This document shows positions 1 through 7,865 of a stretch of 39,081 nt of DNA, piece after piece. The DNA is from JBCDCB01 sp039182735 (lineage in GTDB: Bacteria; Planctomycetota; Phycisphaerae; Phycisphaerales; UBA1924). The DNA is taken from NCBI GenBank assembly GCA_039182735.1, contig JBCDCB010000032.1, forward strand, positions 1-39,081. Reading direction: 5' to 3'. Under the pieces are notes generated by a model. The model was not told where the DNA came from. It ran no database searches and worked only from the letters and a program-made list of their open reading frames with translations. A program made the translations under genes and the position numbers. Numbering within the stretch: the first letter of the stretch is position 1; each line of letters begins with the position of its first letter.

Positions 1-223
1 CGTGCTCCGCGACATCGCGGTGGAGTTTGATGAGGCAGCCGATGCCGAAGCTGGAGAGGTAATCCAGCCCCGCGAGGTCGAGCACCACGGTCTTGTGCCG
101 CTTGCCGGCGAGATCGGCGAACGCGCGTTCGAGCGTCTCGCCCTCACCCGGCCCGGCGGTTCCGCGAACGCTGAGGGCGATCGCATCGCCGTGGACCGTT
201 TCTTCCAGCTTCATGCCGCTCAT
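1..223 (-). CDS. STAS-domain anti-sigma factor antagonist (3' end cut by window edge)
   Basis: The start and the first 74 codons are visible; the rest lies beyond base 1. The translation begins MSGMKLEETV and reads through the typical STAS core, a short beta strand (KTVVLDLAGL) followed by the DYLSSFGIG turn. In SpoIIAA/RsbV-type proteins this turn carries the serine phosphorylated by an RsbW/SpoIIAB-type kinase. The ATG at 221-223 is chosen because a GAGGAG Shine-Dalgarno lies about eight bases upstream. The likely role is partner switching in the cytoplasm, controlling a sigma factor or another output. No kinase or phosphatase partner is visible. A second, complete STAS protein lies at 21777-22124. 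The family is clear from the fold motif; the pathway is not known. Confidence 0.8.
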   Translation of the reverse strand, partial: MSGMKLEETVHGDAIALSVRGTAGPGEGETLERAFADLAGKRHKTVVLDLAGLDYLSSFGIGCLIKLHRDVAEH

Positions 224-252
224 GTCTCGATCTCCTCGGGGTGGACCGAATA

Positions 253-1752
253 TTAGTCGCACTGCGCCGAGAGGTTCGCAACGACGAAGGTGATGTCCTC
301 GACGCCGCAGATGCCGTCGAAGTTGGCGTCCCCGGGCGTCCCGACGGCTCCGAAAACACCGCCGCCGAGGTTGGAGACGACGAAGGTGATGTCCGCGGTG
401 TCCACGACCCCGTCGCCGTCCGCGTCGCCGGCGCACGAGTTCACGGTGACCTCCCACGAGAAGCGCCCGGTCGCGAGCGTCGCGCGGGCCGATTCGTTGC
501 GGATGAGCGGAGTCTCGTCGCGCACGAGCACCGAGACCGTGTACTCGCCCGCGGGCAGGCCCTGCGACGCGAGGACGAACTCCGGCCCGGTCGCTTCCGG
601 GACCAACACCCCGTTGACCGCCCACGAGATCTCGAGCGTGTACGGATCGGGCTCGAGCGTGACGACCGCGAGCACGTCGTTGTCGTCGGCGACGCCGCTC
701 GCGGGGAAGACGCTGTCGATCGGATCGACGTCCTCGTACATCTTGAGGATCAGCGCCTCGGCGCTCGGGAGATTGAAGGGCCGCCCGAGGTTGCGCATCA
801 TCGAGTTGTTCGTCGGGCGGTACACGCCCGTCACGCTGTAGAACCCGCCCTCGTACGTGTTGTGGAACCCGTCGTACGCCGGCTGGTTCTCGCCGAGCCA
901 CGCGGACCACTTCGTGTTGAACTGAGCCATCTGCGCGGCATCAAAGATCGACACGTTCGCGTCGTTCGGCTCCGGCCCGGTGTAGTTCGTCGGGCCGCCG
1001 TAGGTGTACTCATCCGCCAGATCGCCGAGCGAGTGACCGAGCTCGTGGATCACGATCTGCGGCGCTGAGCTGTTCCCGCCCGCGGCGGTCCCGAGGTTCG
1101 ACGTCGGGTACCCCGCACCGCCGTACTTCGAGGAGTTGGCGATCGCGATGACCTGGTCCGCGCCCGGCGCCTGCGCGGCGTACGCGTACGCCTGCGCCAC
1201 GTTCACGCACAGCAATCGTTCGATGTTGTTGCACCAGAACTGCATGCCGAGCCGCGTATCGCGGAAGGTCGGGAACGTCGGATCGTGGTCCACGCCCGAT
1301 TCGTTGGAGACCACCTCGACATAATGGACGTTGTAATAGTCGCGGTAGATCGAAAATGGCGAGACGGCGAAGAGGTCCTCCATCGCGTTGTCCGCGTGCT
1401 GCGCGAAGAGGCCTTGCTGAGTCTCCGTGTAGCCGTCGCCCACGACAACGATGTCGATGCGGTTCTGCGGGTTCCCGATCGCGCCGCGCGAACTGACCGC
1501 CGCCGGCGGGACGGTCACCGCCGCGAGCGAGGCGGGGTCGATCACGTTCGTGATGATTCCGCGACCGCCCGCGAGGTTGCCGTGCTCGTCGAGGTAATCG
1601 TGGAAGATCGTCTCGGTCAGCTCGACCGCTTGGCCGGGACGCGCGTCTTCGATGCCGTGGTGATGGAGCAACGCACGATGCCCGTGCGGATGCGCGATGG
1701 CAACCCCGGCACACCCCAGAACGGCGAGACCAACACTCACGCTGTTTCGCAT
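253..1752 (-). CDS. Secreted M64-family zinc metallopeptidase with dockerin-like tail
   Basis: The 499-residue protein starts with a signal peptide (about residues 1-20, ending AGVAIA). The central domain carries HELGH at 236-240, followed by DEY at 247-249, the zinc-binding signature of the M64 (IgA peptidase-like) metallopeptidases: two histidines, the catalytic glutamate and a third ligand. The upstream stretch NRIDIVVVGDGYTE (about 97-110) is also typical of M64. The last ~65 residues hold two calcium-loop repeats, GDADGDGVVDTADITFVVSN and GDANFDGICGVEDITFVVAN, resembling dockerin repeats and probably used for surface attachment or complex assembly. A second protein at 25071-26039 has the same tail. 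An AGAGGAT motif precedes the ATG. The natural substrate cannot be deduced. Confidence 0.85.
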   Translation of the reverse strand: MRNSVSVGLAVLGCAGVAIAHPHGHRALLHHHGIEDARPGQAVELTETIFHDYLDEHGNLAGGRGIITNVIDPASLAAVTVPPAAVSSRGAIGNPQNRIDIVVVGDGYTETQQGLFAQHADNAMEDLFAVSPFSIYRDYYNVHYVEVVSNESGVDHDPTFPTFRDTRLGMQFWCNNIERLLCVNVAQAYAYAAQAPGADQVIAIANSSKYGGAGYPTSNLGTAAGGNSSAPQIVIHELGHSLGDLADEYTYGGPTNYTGPEPNDANVSIFDAAQMAQFNTKWSAWLGENQPAYDGFHNTYEGGFYSVTGVYRPTNNSMMRNLGRPFNLPSAEALILKMYEDVDPIDSVFPASGVADDNDVLAVVTLEPDPYTLEISWAVNGVLVPEATGPEFVLASQGLPAGEYTVSVLVRDETPLIRNESARATLATGRFSWEVTVNSCAGDADGDGVVDTADITFVVSNLGGGVFGAVGTPGDANFDGICGVEDITFVVANLSAQCD

Positions 1753-1881
1753 GTCGGCGATCCTCTGCTTCCGTCGGCGTCACGGATCGGACGCCGCCAT
1801 CTGCAGCCTACCACCGCGGAACCGGAATGCAGCGCGCTTCCCGAGATCGGTCACCGGACCGGGCGAAACTCCGAGGCAACC

Positions 1882-2082
1882 TCACGCGATCGCGCGGTTG
1901 CGGAACTCCAGGATCATCTTCACGCGCTTGGGCATCAGGACTTTGCCGGCAGATGCGGTGGGTGCGCTCGCCCGCGGCGTCGCATCGCTCGCGTCGCTCG
2001 GTCCCGCAAAGGTGGCGAAGGCGAGCGTCATGCAAACGGCACCGACGCCAAAAACCGCTTTGTGAGATCGCCGAGTACGCAT
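1882..2082 (-). CDS. Small secreted protein, 66 residues
   Basis: This short gene looks real because a strong GGAGGAG Shine-Dalgarno stands about six bases before its ATG. The product has a basic N-terminus (MRTRRSHK), a hydrophobic core (AVFGVGAVCMTLAFATFAG) and an alanine/serine-rich stretch, so it is probably exported. The remaining ~35 residues end in a basic segment (LMPKRVKMILEFRNRAIA) with no family I recognise. It lies between the M64 peptidase and the two larger unknown secreted proteins, all on the same strand, but gaps of more than 100 bases on both sides suggest its own transcript. Function unknown. Confidence 0.6.
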   Translation of the reverse strand: MRTRRSHKAVFGVGAVCMTLAFATFAGPSDASDATPRASAPTASAGKVLMPKRVKMILEFRNRAIA

Positions 2083-2302
2083 GGTGACTCCTCCGCCGCC
2101 TGATCTGGGATTGTCGATCCGGGTCGCCCTGTGCGGGGGCTCACCGTCACTTCAACATACCCCACGAGGGGCGCGATGCACGCGTGTTCACCGGGGTGCG
2201 CGGGCTCGGACCCGCAGAATCCGACCTCGTCTCCCAATTCCTGTGAAGTTGGGTGAGCGTGGCAACGTCTCCGGGCGATTCAACCTCGCCCGCTCACACC
2301 GA

Positions 2303-2327
2303 TAACCTTCTCAACACCAGAAGGTTA
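2303..2327 (-). terminator. 9-bp hairpin overlapping a stop codon
   Basis: On the minus strand TAACCTTCT and AGAAGGTTA form a perfect nine-pair stem with a seven-base loop. The first arm contains the TAA stop of the 2325-3803 gene. No U-tract follows, so it is a weak intrinsic terminator at best. It could also protect the 3' end of the message. Confidence 0.4.
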
Positions 2328-3803
2328 GCGATCGATCGCCGTCTCAGCGGCCTCTCTCGCCGTCGCCACGGTAGACGCCCCCACCGCGGTCACCCCGCCC
2401 CCCGGGCGTGCGTGGAAGCCCCACGCCGGCAAACGCACCATCCCGCCGCGATCGATCCGCAGCGACCACATCCCCCGCGCCCCGCGCGAGACCACGTCCG
2501 AGAAGTCGGCCATCACCACGCCGAACGCCTTTTCCACGTCGCCCGCCTCGCGCGTCTCGTCCCACTCCACGAAGAGCGTCGCGAGCCCCGGCACGGGCAG
2601 CACCGGCGGCGGATCGTCCGACACGATCAGCCACGGACGCATCCCCTCGAACAGTTCGCCCAACGCCTCGTCGTTCCGCGCCCGCCATCGCGCCACGCTC
2701 TGACGGAACTTCAAGAGCTCGGTGCCGCGCGTGAACGCCTGCGCCATCTCCAACGAAAGCTCGAAGAACGCCGGCCACTCCAGCGGGATCGCCAGCGCGT
2801 ACGATCCGCCCGGTCGTTCGAGCGAAACGCCATCCCCCGGCCACGCGTGCGCGCTCACTTCGAGACGATCCAGGCCCCCGTCGCGGCTGCCGCGAGACGT
2901 CGAGTCGATCGCCATCATGGGCGGCGTCCCCTCGTCGTCATCGTCGTCCACGAACCGGCCCTGCACCATCCACAGCGCCGCGTTCTGCAGCCGCAGCACG
3001 CGCAGCACCCGCGGCGGACGCCCGATCACGAACCCGTCCGGGAACCCCGTACGCAGGCCATCAAGATCCAGAAACGCCGAGAAGAACCGCGGCCCATCCG
3101 GCCTCGCATCGTCCACCACCGCGTCGTGCGCCGCCCACGCCCCGTCTCGCCGGTCCGCGGCGTCTTCGAGCACCGCTTCCACATACGTGCGCAGCGCATC
3201 GGTCCCGAGCGCGATGACGAACGCGTCGTCGTACGACGTCCACGCCACCTCGCGCCACGCCCCCCACGCCGACTCGCGGTACGCGACGCCCGACGCGCCG
3301 CCCGGCAAGTCAACCACGCGCTGCGTCGCGTCGAGCGCCCCCTGCTTCGAACGCGAAGCCTCCACCAACATCGCCCGGATCGTCCGCAGGTACGCCTCGT
3401 GGCGATCGCTCGTGTGCAGGACGAGCACCATCGACAGCGCCGCGATCTCCACATCGCCGAGCGGCGGCGTGCGCGACGCCTCCACGCGGTGCAGCACGAG
3501 CGTGTGCGGGACCTCGCCGACCACCGACGCCGCCAGCAACGCCTCGACGATCATCGCCGTCGCCCGGTCACCGAAGAGCCCCGACCCCACCGCCGCGCGC
3601 AGGCCCCCCACCATCACCTCACGCTGCGCGTTGGGCTGCGTCGAGGGGAACGAGCGCGGGTCGAACCGCCACCATCCGAGCGCGTCGGCGGGCACGTCAC
3701 GACCGAACGCGATCGGCTGCGTTGCGTCATCCGCGCGGGCGCTCGCCTCGATCGCACCGAGCACGAGCGCACACACCACAACCAACAGCGCAGAGCGCGT
3801 CAA
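2325..3803 (-). CDS. Secreted protein of unknown function, coupled to its upstream neighbour
   Basis: I place the start at a TTG (3801-3803) that overlaps the TGA stop of the upstream gene, giving 492 residues. From here the protein opens directly with a signal peptide (TRSALLVVVCALVLGAIEASARA), whereas the longer frame to 3872 would put an arginine-rich stretch before it. An AAGGA motif sits about 11 bases upstream. The mature part is soluble-looking, rich in tryptophan and acidic clusters (for example VDDDDDEG), with no catalytic motif I recognise. The overlap with 3800-5650 implies translational coupling and probably a joint role, perhaps as partners in the periplasm. Function unknown. Confidence 0.65.
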   Translation of the reverse strand: MTRSALLVVVCALVLGAIEASARADDATQPIAFGRDVPADALGWWRFDPRSFPSTQPNAQREVMVGGLRAAVGSGLFGDRATAMIVEALLAASVVGEVPHTLVLHRVEASRTPPLGDVEIAALSMVLVLHTSDRHEAYLRTIRAMLVEASRSKQGALDATQRVVDLPGGASGVAYRESAWGAWREVAWTSYDDAFVIALGTDALRTYVEAVLEDAADRRDGAWAAHDAVVDDARPDGPRFFSAFLDLDGLRTGFPDGFVIGRPPRVLRVLRLQNAALWMVQGRFVDDDDDEGTPPMMAIDSTSRGSRDGGLDRLEVSAHAWPGDGVSLERPGGSYALAIPLEWPAFFELSLEMAQAFTRGTELLKFRQSVARWRARNDEALGELFEGMRPWLIVSDDPPPVLPVPGLATLFVEWDETREAGDVEKAFGVVMADFSDVVSRGARGMWSLRIDRGGMVRLPAWGFHARPGGGVTAVGASTVATAREAAETAIDR

Positions 3804-5650
3804 TGCTCGTGGTCGTCCTTGTGCTCGTCGTCCCAGTCGTCTTCGTCCCAGTCTTCTTCCCATTCCTCCCACTGGGATTGCCGGGCGGCGTTGGCGCCGA
3901 TCGTGCCACCGACGATCGCGCCGCCGATCAGCGTGCCCGCGTCGCCCATACCGAGCACGGCGCTCAAGGAGACGAGCAGCGATGAATCCGTCTGCGCCGT
4001 CCAGACAAAGTCATCGCCGTCCCACGCGCCGTGGCCGAGCATCAGCTTCGCGTCCTTCGCGAGGTCGTTCACCAGCGGCACGATCATCTGCGGACCGCCG
4101 CGATCGTTCCGCGGACGCACGGTGTTGACCAGCGCATCGCTCAGCAGCGTCATCGTCGGGTAGCCGTCACGCAGGAGCGCTTCGGTGTCGGCGTAGGCGA
4201 TCATCGTGGCGTCGCCCCACCAGGGCTTGGGCTGCATGCCGCCGCGCTTGGATTGCGCCTGCGCGACCGCCGCCATCGCCGCGTTGGGCGAGCCCGCCGC
4301 GACGACCCAGTCGCCCACGACCGCGAGCGTCGGCTGCACCGGGATCGGCAAGCCGGAGAACTGGAACTGCGAGAACTGCACCCCGCCGCGCTCGAACGTC
4401 GAGAGCTGGATCATCACGGGCTCAAACTCGAGCTCTTCCCGGAGCATCGCGTTGAGCTTGCTCGCCCCGTTGGACAGCACCTCTTTGAGCGGGTCGGCGT
4501 CGTCCATCTTCTGCAGCAAGACGAGCGAGGTCAGCGCGTTCCCACCGGTGCTGTCAGCGAGGTACACCGCGCCGGTCTGACCGATCGACGGGATCAGCTC
4601 ATCTTCGAGCGACACGCCGAGATGCTCCTCGAACTCCGCGAGGAATCGATCCAGCCCGTCGCCCTCGGGCGACATCGACATGAACGCGCGCAGCTGCTCG
4701 AAGTCCGACGAGTGGTCCTTGTTCTGCGCGAAGACCATGATCGCGTCGCTCGGGATCACCTGATAGAGGTCCGCGGGCAGCGGCTCCTTGCTGATCTGCA
4801 GCGGTTCCGCGAAGTCTCGCGCGCCAGCCAGCACCGCGCGTTCCACGAAGCGCCCGTCGCGGTGACCGACGACATAGTGCGCCTCGATCGCGTTGTCGCC
4901 CATCAGACCCGCGCCGCGCACCTGATTGATCACCATCTCGCCCGCCTCGCCCGCCATCGCGAGCGGGAACATGGCCATCTGCATGAGCGGCGTCGCCGCC
5001 TCGAAGTCCAGCGTTGCGCGCATCACCACGTCAACACCCGCCGGCGCTTCGGGCAGCGTGCGGTACATGGCGTCGGGGTCCGTCACCTTGCCGAAAATGA
5101 GCTCGTAGCGAAGTTCGCCTCGCGACTCGCGCGGGCCGAACGCAAGCGCACCGAAGGGCAGGTTGATCTCCTGCATGCCCTCGAACCGCTTGCTCTCGAT
5201 CGGATCCTGCATCTCGCCCAGCGGGGTCATGGCGGCGATGAACTCGAACCGCTCCTCGAACGCACCGAGCGCCTCGCGGTCGGGCATCGTCCACGCGAGG
5301 TTGATGCCGAGCTCCGGCGCACCCGTGTCCGGGTTGACGCGCCCGCCCGCGATCGCGAACCGCGCCGGCGAGCCCAGCATGTCGAAGACCAGATCGATCG
5401 CCTCTTCCGGGATCTCCTCGAAGTCGTTGTCGAACTCACGCAGCCCCTTGACCCACGTCGGCAGCGCCTTGAGCGCCTCGACCAGGCGGGCGTCCTTGTC
5501 GGTCGGGAGCAGCGCGTCGATCCCGGCGAACTCCCACGCCGCGACGACCGGCGGCGGGCCGGCGTCGTCCTGCGCCAAGGCCACCCCGAGCGGGGCAAAC
5601 GCCGCCCCGAGGGCTGCGAAACACACGGTTCGTGTTCGGGTCATCATCAT
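3800..5650 (-). CDS. Secreted protein with glycine-zipper segment and acidic His/Asp tail, unknown function
   Basis: The 616-residue protein starts MMMTRTRT and has a signal peptide ending around GVALAQDD. GGAGG lies about seven bases before the first of three consecutive ATG codons. The body resembles periplasmic proteins of planctomycetes without a named function, and I cannot assign a family. Near the C-terminus the stretch GTLIGGAIVGGTIGANAA looks like a glycine-zipper membrane or oligomerisation segment. It is followed by about 25 residues consisting almost only of D, E, W, H and K (ending DEHKDDHEH), which could bind divalent metal or basic partners. The stop overlaps the TTG start of the next gene. 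The exported location is well supported; the role is open. Confidence 0.7.
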   Translation of the reverse strand: MMMTRTRTVCFAALGAAFAPLGVALAQDDAGPPPVVAAWEFAGIDALLPTDKDARLVEALKALPTWVKGLREFDNDFEEIPEEAIDLVFDMLGSPARFAIAGGRVNPDTGAPELGINLAWTMPDREALGAFEERFEFIAAMTPLGEMQDPIESKRFEGMQEINLPFGALAFGPRESRGELRYELIFGKVTDPDAMYRTLPEAPAGVDVVMRATLDFEAATPLMQMAMFPLAMAGEAGEMVINQVRGAGLMGDNAIEAHYVVGHRDGRFVERAVLAGARDFAEPLQISKEPLPADLYQVIPSDAIMVFAQNKDHSSDFEQLRAFMSMSPEGDGLDRFLAEFEEHLGVSLEDELIPSIGQTGAVYLADSTGGNALTSLVLLQKMDDADPLKEVLSNGASKLNAMLREELEFEPVMIQLSTFERGGVQFSQFQFSGLPIPVQPTLAVVGDWVVAAGSPNAAMAAVAQAQSKRGGMQPKPWWGDATMIAYADTEALLRDGYPTMTLLSDALVNTVRPRNDRGGPQMIVPLVNDLAKDAKLMLGHGAWDGDDFVWTAQTDSSLLVSLSAVLGMGDAGTLIGGAIVGGTIGANAARQSQWEEWEEDWDEDDWDDEHKDDHEH

Positions 5651-5737
5651 CGTCGGTCCTCCACCCAGAGCGTGCGATCACGCGTCATGCTATCCGCGCT
5701 CACCGACCGCGCCGGCACTCGCGTATGTTGTTTCCTT

Positions 5738-6829
5738 GTGACCTTCGTCGCCGACATTTCAGGGGACACCCCCAAACGGATCCTGATCGTCCGCCCCAGC
5801 GCCTTGGGCGACGTCTGCCGAACCGTCCCCGTTCTGCGCCGCCTGCGCATCGCCTATCCCGCGGCCCGCATCGACTGGCTCGTGCAGGACTCCTTCTCCG
5901 ACGCCGTCAGCGCCCACCCGGACCTCTCCAACGTCGTTCCCTTCGAGCGTTCGCGCATGGCGGTCAAGAAGGTGCTGCGCAAGGATGCCCGATCGGCGCT
6001 GCGCGCGCTCGTCGAACAGCTCGTCGCGAACGTCTACGACCTCGCCATCGACTGCCAAGGGCTCAGCCGCAGCGGGTTCTTTACGTGGTCCACTCGCGCT
6101 CGCCGACGCATCGGGTACGCCGACGCCCGTGAGTTTGGCACGATTTGGCTCACCGATCGCGTCACCGTCCCGCGCGAGGGGCACACCGTCGATCGCATGC
6201 TCGCCCTGCTCCCAGGCATCGACACCACCTTCCCGGAGGCCCCCGCCACCCCCGAAGAGCTCCGCCTCCACACGCCCCCGTTTGCGCAGGCACAGGCGAT
6301 GGAACTCGTCGGCGATCCGCCGCCGCTCGTTGTCGCGCCTACCAGTCGATGGCCCGGCAAACGCTGGCCCGACGAACGCTTCGCCAAGCTCATCGGTCGC
6401 ATGCTCGATGATCGCGTTGTTGAGCGCGTCGCCCTCGTCGGCGGGCCCGATGAACTCGAGCAGGTCCCCGTCTGCGCCACGCTCGCCGAGACCCGCGACC
6501 CCGTGATCAACCTCATCGGCAAGACGGGGGTCGGCGAACTGATGGGCGTGATCGAAGCGTCACGAATGGTGCTCGCGAACGACTCCGCCGCGCTGCACAT
6601 GGCCGTCGGGTTCGACAAACCGCTGGTCGCACTCTTCGGGCCGACGCGCTCCGATCTGGTCGGGCCTTACGGTCGAGACCACGACGTCCTCCAAGGCGCG
6701 CCGCCCAACGAGAACCGGCACAAGGAAGAGGCCTACGGCAAGTCGATGATGGAGAAACTCACCATCGACGACGTCTACACAGCGACCTGCGAGCGCCTCG
6801 AACGCACGCGCGAGGGAGCCAGCGCATGA
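5738..6829 (+). CDS. Glycosyltransferase family 9 (heptosyltransferase-like)
   Basis: The 363-residue product opens with KRILIVRPSALGDVCRTVPV, the N-terminal nucleotide-sugar fold of ADP-heptose:LPS heptosyltransferases. The C-terminal half has the usual VVAPTSRWPGKRWP, VALVGGPDE and LANDSAALHMAVGFDKPLVA motifs, including the ALFGPT stretch. It probably adds a heptose-type sugar to the LPS core at the inner face of the inner membrane, which fits the hldE and lpxK genes downstream. I chose the GTG at 5738; a TATGTT hexamer lies eight bases before it and there is no Shine-Dalgarno. An in-frame ATG at 5687 would add 17 residues. Its stop overlaps maf by four bases (ATGA). The exact acceptor is unknown. 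Confidence 0.85.
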   Translation: MTFVADISGDTPKRILIVRPSALGDVCRTVPVLRRLRIAYPAARIDWLVQDSFSDAVSAHPDLSNVVPFERSRMAVKKVLRKDARSALRALVEQLVANVYDLAIDCQGLSRSGFFTWSTRARRRIGYADAREFGTIWLTDRVTVPREGHTVDRMLALLPGIDTTFPEAPATPEELRLHTPPFAQAQAMELVGDPPPLVVAPTSRWPGKRWPDERFAKLIGRMLDDRVVERVALVGGPDELEQVPVCATLAETRDPVINLIGKTGVGELMGVIEASRMVLANDSAALHMAVGFDKPLVALFGPTRSDLVGPYGRDHDVLQGAPPNENRHKEEAYGKSMMEKLTIDDVYTATCERLERTREGASA

Positions 6830-7485
6830 CCAACGCCACGCTCCGCCTTGTCCTCGCGAGCAAGTCCCCACGCCGACGCGAACTGCTCGCCGAGCACGGC
6901 TTCGCCCACGAACTCGTCAGCGCCGGCGTGGACGACAGCGATCTGCCCCGCGGCGGCACCGAGGCAGAACCCTGGGTCATCTCGCTCGCGTACCTCAAGG
7001 CCCGCGCGGGCCTGCGCGCGCTCGCGGATGGCGGCGCCGGCGCACTCGTGCTGGGGGCCGACACCGTCGTCTCGAAGGATGGACGCGTCATCGGGCAGCC
7101 GACCGACGCCGACGACGCCCGCGGGATCATCGAACGCCTCGCCGGCGGCGAGCACCGCGTGCTCACCGGCGTGGCGCTGCTCACCACCGATCGACGCCAC
7201 CTCCTGCTCGACGTCGCCCACGTCCGATTCGGCGCGCTGAGCACCGCGCAGATCGATGGCTACATCTCCAGCGGCGACTGGGCTGGCAAAGCCGGTGCGT
7301 ATAACTTCGCCGAACGCGTCGCGCAGGGTTGGCCGCTGACCTGCCAGGGCGATCCCACCGGCGTCATGGGCCTGCCGATGCGTCGATTGACCCCGATTCT
7401 GGAGTCCGTCCTGCATGACCCCGATTCCGGTGCTACTCTGCATAAGTCATGGCAGCAGATGGGTTTACAATCAGTCTCTGGGTGA
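6826..7485 (+). CDS. maf: Maf-family nucleotide pyrophosphatase
   Basis: The 219-residue protein matches the Maf family along its length. It has ASKSPRRREL near residue 11 (phosphate-binding SxSPRR loop), GADTVVSKDG near 77 with the catalytic aspartate, GQPTDADDAR, and SGDWAGKAGAYNF near 147. Maf proteins hydrolyse non-canonical or modified nucleoside triphosphates to monophosphates in the cytoplasm and have been linked to septum inhibition. The ATG overlaps the glycosyltransferase stop as ATGA, implying coupled translation. The 3' end overlaps the next reading frame by 37 bases. Substrate preference (dTTP/UTP versus m7GTP class) cannot be settled by eye. Confidence 0.9.
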   Translation: MTNATLRLVLASKSPRRRELLAEHGFAHELVSAGVDDSDLPRGGTEAEPWVISLAYLKARAGLRALADGGAGALVLGADTVVSKDGRVIGQPTDADDARGIIERLAGGEHRVLTGVALLTTDRRHLLLDVAHVRFGALSTAQIDGYISSGDWAGKAGAYNFAERVAQGWPLTCQGDPTGVMGLPMRRLTPILESVLHDPDSGATLHKSWQQMGLQSVSG

Positions 7486-7865
7486 CCGCCCCTCTCGCGA
7501 TCCTCATCGCGGGCTTCGGGCTCGCCCACACCTCGCTGCTCAAACCGGCCTTCGCCAGCATGCCTGTTCTGACGCGGCGCCTGCGACTGGCCAACGGCGT
7601 CATCATGCTCGCCTCGCTGCCACTGCTCGTCGCCGGCTTCAGCCTGCTCGACCCGATGGTGGACACGCGCGCGTGGATCAGCGTGTGGCTCCTCGCGATG
7701 CCGATGGTGCTCCTCTCGGTCTCGCTGGCGAGCGCGGACGCGATCCACTCGCTGTTCCGGGCCTTCCGCGCACGCGCGAACATGCGTCGAACGCTTCAAC
7801 GCGCGCGCGCAGAACTGCTCGCCGAACTCCACGCCGCGCGGGACGCGGCGCGTGAGTCGCACTGA
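7449..7865 (+). CDS. Small inner-membrane protein of unknown function
   Basis: The 138-residue protein has three probable transmembrane helices (about residues 9-30, 46-68 and 75-95), then a charged alanine/arginine-rich C-terminal helix (AFRARANMRRTLQRARAELL) likely to be a cytoplasmic coiled coil. It starts inside the end of maf, overlapping by 37 bases, and ends 14 bases inside lpxK, so it belongs to the same transcription unit. No Shine-Dalgarno is visible, but TACTCT lies nine bases before the ATG, which may mark an internal promoter. I recognise no family. The tight packing next to lpxK hints at a role at the inner membrane in envelope assembly, but this is only context. Confidence 0.65.
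   Translation: MAADGFTISLWVTAPLAILIAGFGLAHTSLLKPAFASMPVLTRRLRLANGVIMLASLPLLVAGFSLLDPMVDTRAWISVWLLAMPMVLLSVSLASADAIHSLFRAFRARANMRRTLQRARAELLAELHAARDAARESH

Noticed and set aside
2253..4163. A 636-codon open frame on the plus strand
   Set aside because: It lies opposite two secreted-protein genes with clear signal peptides and ribosome sites, and its composition is arginine/proline/histidine-rich, as expected for an antisense frame in high-GC DNA.
4031..5737. Long plus-strand extension in front of the glycosyltransferase
   Set aside because: The extension is antisense to the 3800-5650 gene and has no domain. The family N-terminus begins around 5775, so the start at 5738 is enough.
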